The position numbers and the translations under genes are program-made. From Apopatocola sp963628785 (GTDB taxonomy: Bacteria; Bacillota; Clostridia; Oscillospirales; Oscillospiraceae), in the NCBI GenBank assembly GCA_963628785.1, contig CAVGGQ010000023.1:1-26508 (forward strand): 26,508 bases of DNA, in the 5' to 3' direction. Of this stretch, positions 26,494-26,508 are shown piece by piece (the first letter of the stretch is position 1; every line of letters begins with the position of its first letter). A model generated the notes under the pieces. That model was not told where the DNA came from. It ran no database searches and saw only the letters and a program-made list of their open reading frames with translations.

Positions 26494-26508
26494 GAAATTG
26501 TCTTTTGT

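Overview
The window is bacterial chromosome, probably from a GC-rich member of the Bacillota. Supporting signs are strong AAGGAGG-type ribosome binding sites, sigma-A-like TTGACA/TATAAT promoters, Bacillota-style RecD2, ComF and MreB genes, and CCA-encoding tRNA genes. A lipopolysaccharide-like or capsule locus in such a background would fit the Negativicutes, but nothing here proves the lineage.

Layout. (1) 49-1880, plus strand: a short 11-helix sodium:neurotransmitter-type symporter, a Sel1-repeat protein and a strong terminator. (2) 2011-10278, minus strand: an operon uvrA - recD2 - comF - mreB-like - ahcY, read from a good promoter (10250-10278) and ending at a GC-rich hairpin. It joins DNA repair, helicase, competence-type phosphoribosyltransferase, cell-shape and SAM-cycle functions. 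(3) 10346-21534, plus strand: an 11-kb surface-polysaccharide operon. It holds wecB (UDP-ManNAc supply), a GT2, four GT-B/GT4-like glycosyltransferases, a remnant of a PLP-dependent decarboxylase, an ATP-grasp ligase, a PIG-L deacetylase, a Wzx-type flippase and a DUF1919 protein. No priming transferase, Wzy polymerase or ligase is visible. (4) 21579-21844: a tRNA-Asp/tRNA-Thr pair with a strong promoter and terminator. (5) 21880-24209: an M24 peptidase and an eutH-like gene broken by a frameshift. (6) 24319-24492: tRNA-Ser(UGA) on the minus strand. (7) 24543-26338: argS. (8) 26339-26508: an intergenic region holding a promoter with a perfect palindrome in its spacer, for a gene beyond the window.

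The most interesting part is the middle of the polysaccharide operon. The decarboxylase remnant, ATP-grasp protein and PIG-L deacetylase look like a module that de-N-acetylates a sugar and then joins an amino acid or amine to it; the decarboxylase has been lost. This part also looks poorer in GC than its flanks. Second in interest, the peptidase-eutH segment lies between tRNA genes and is flanked by two related terminator hairpins in the same orientation, with eutH apparently decaying. All functional statements rest on motif recognition by eye; no database search was run.
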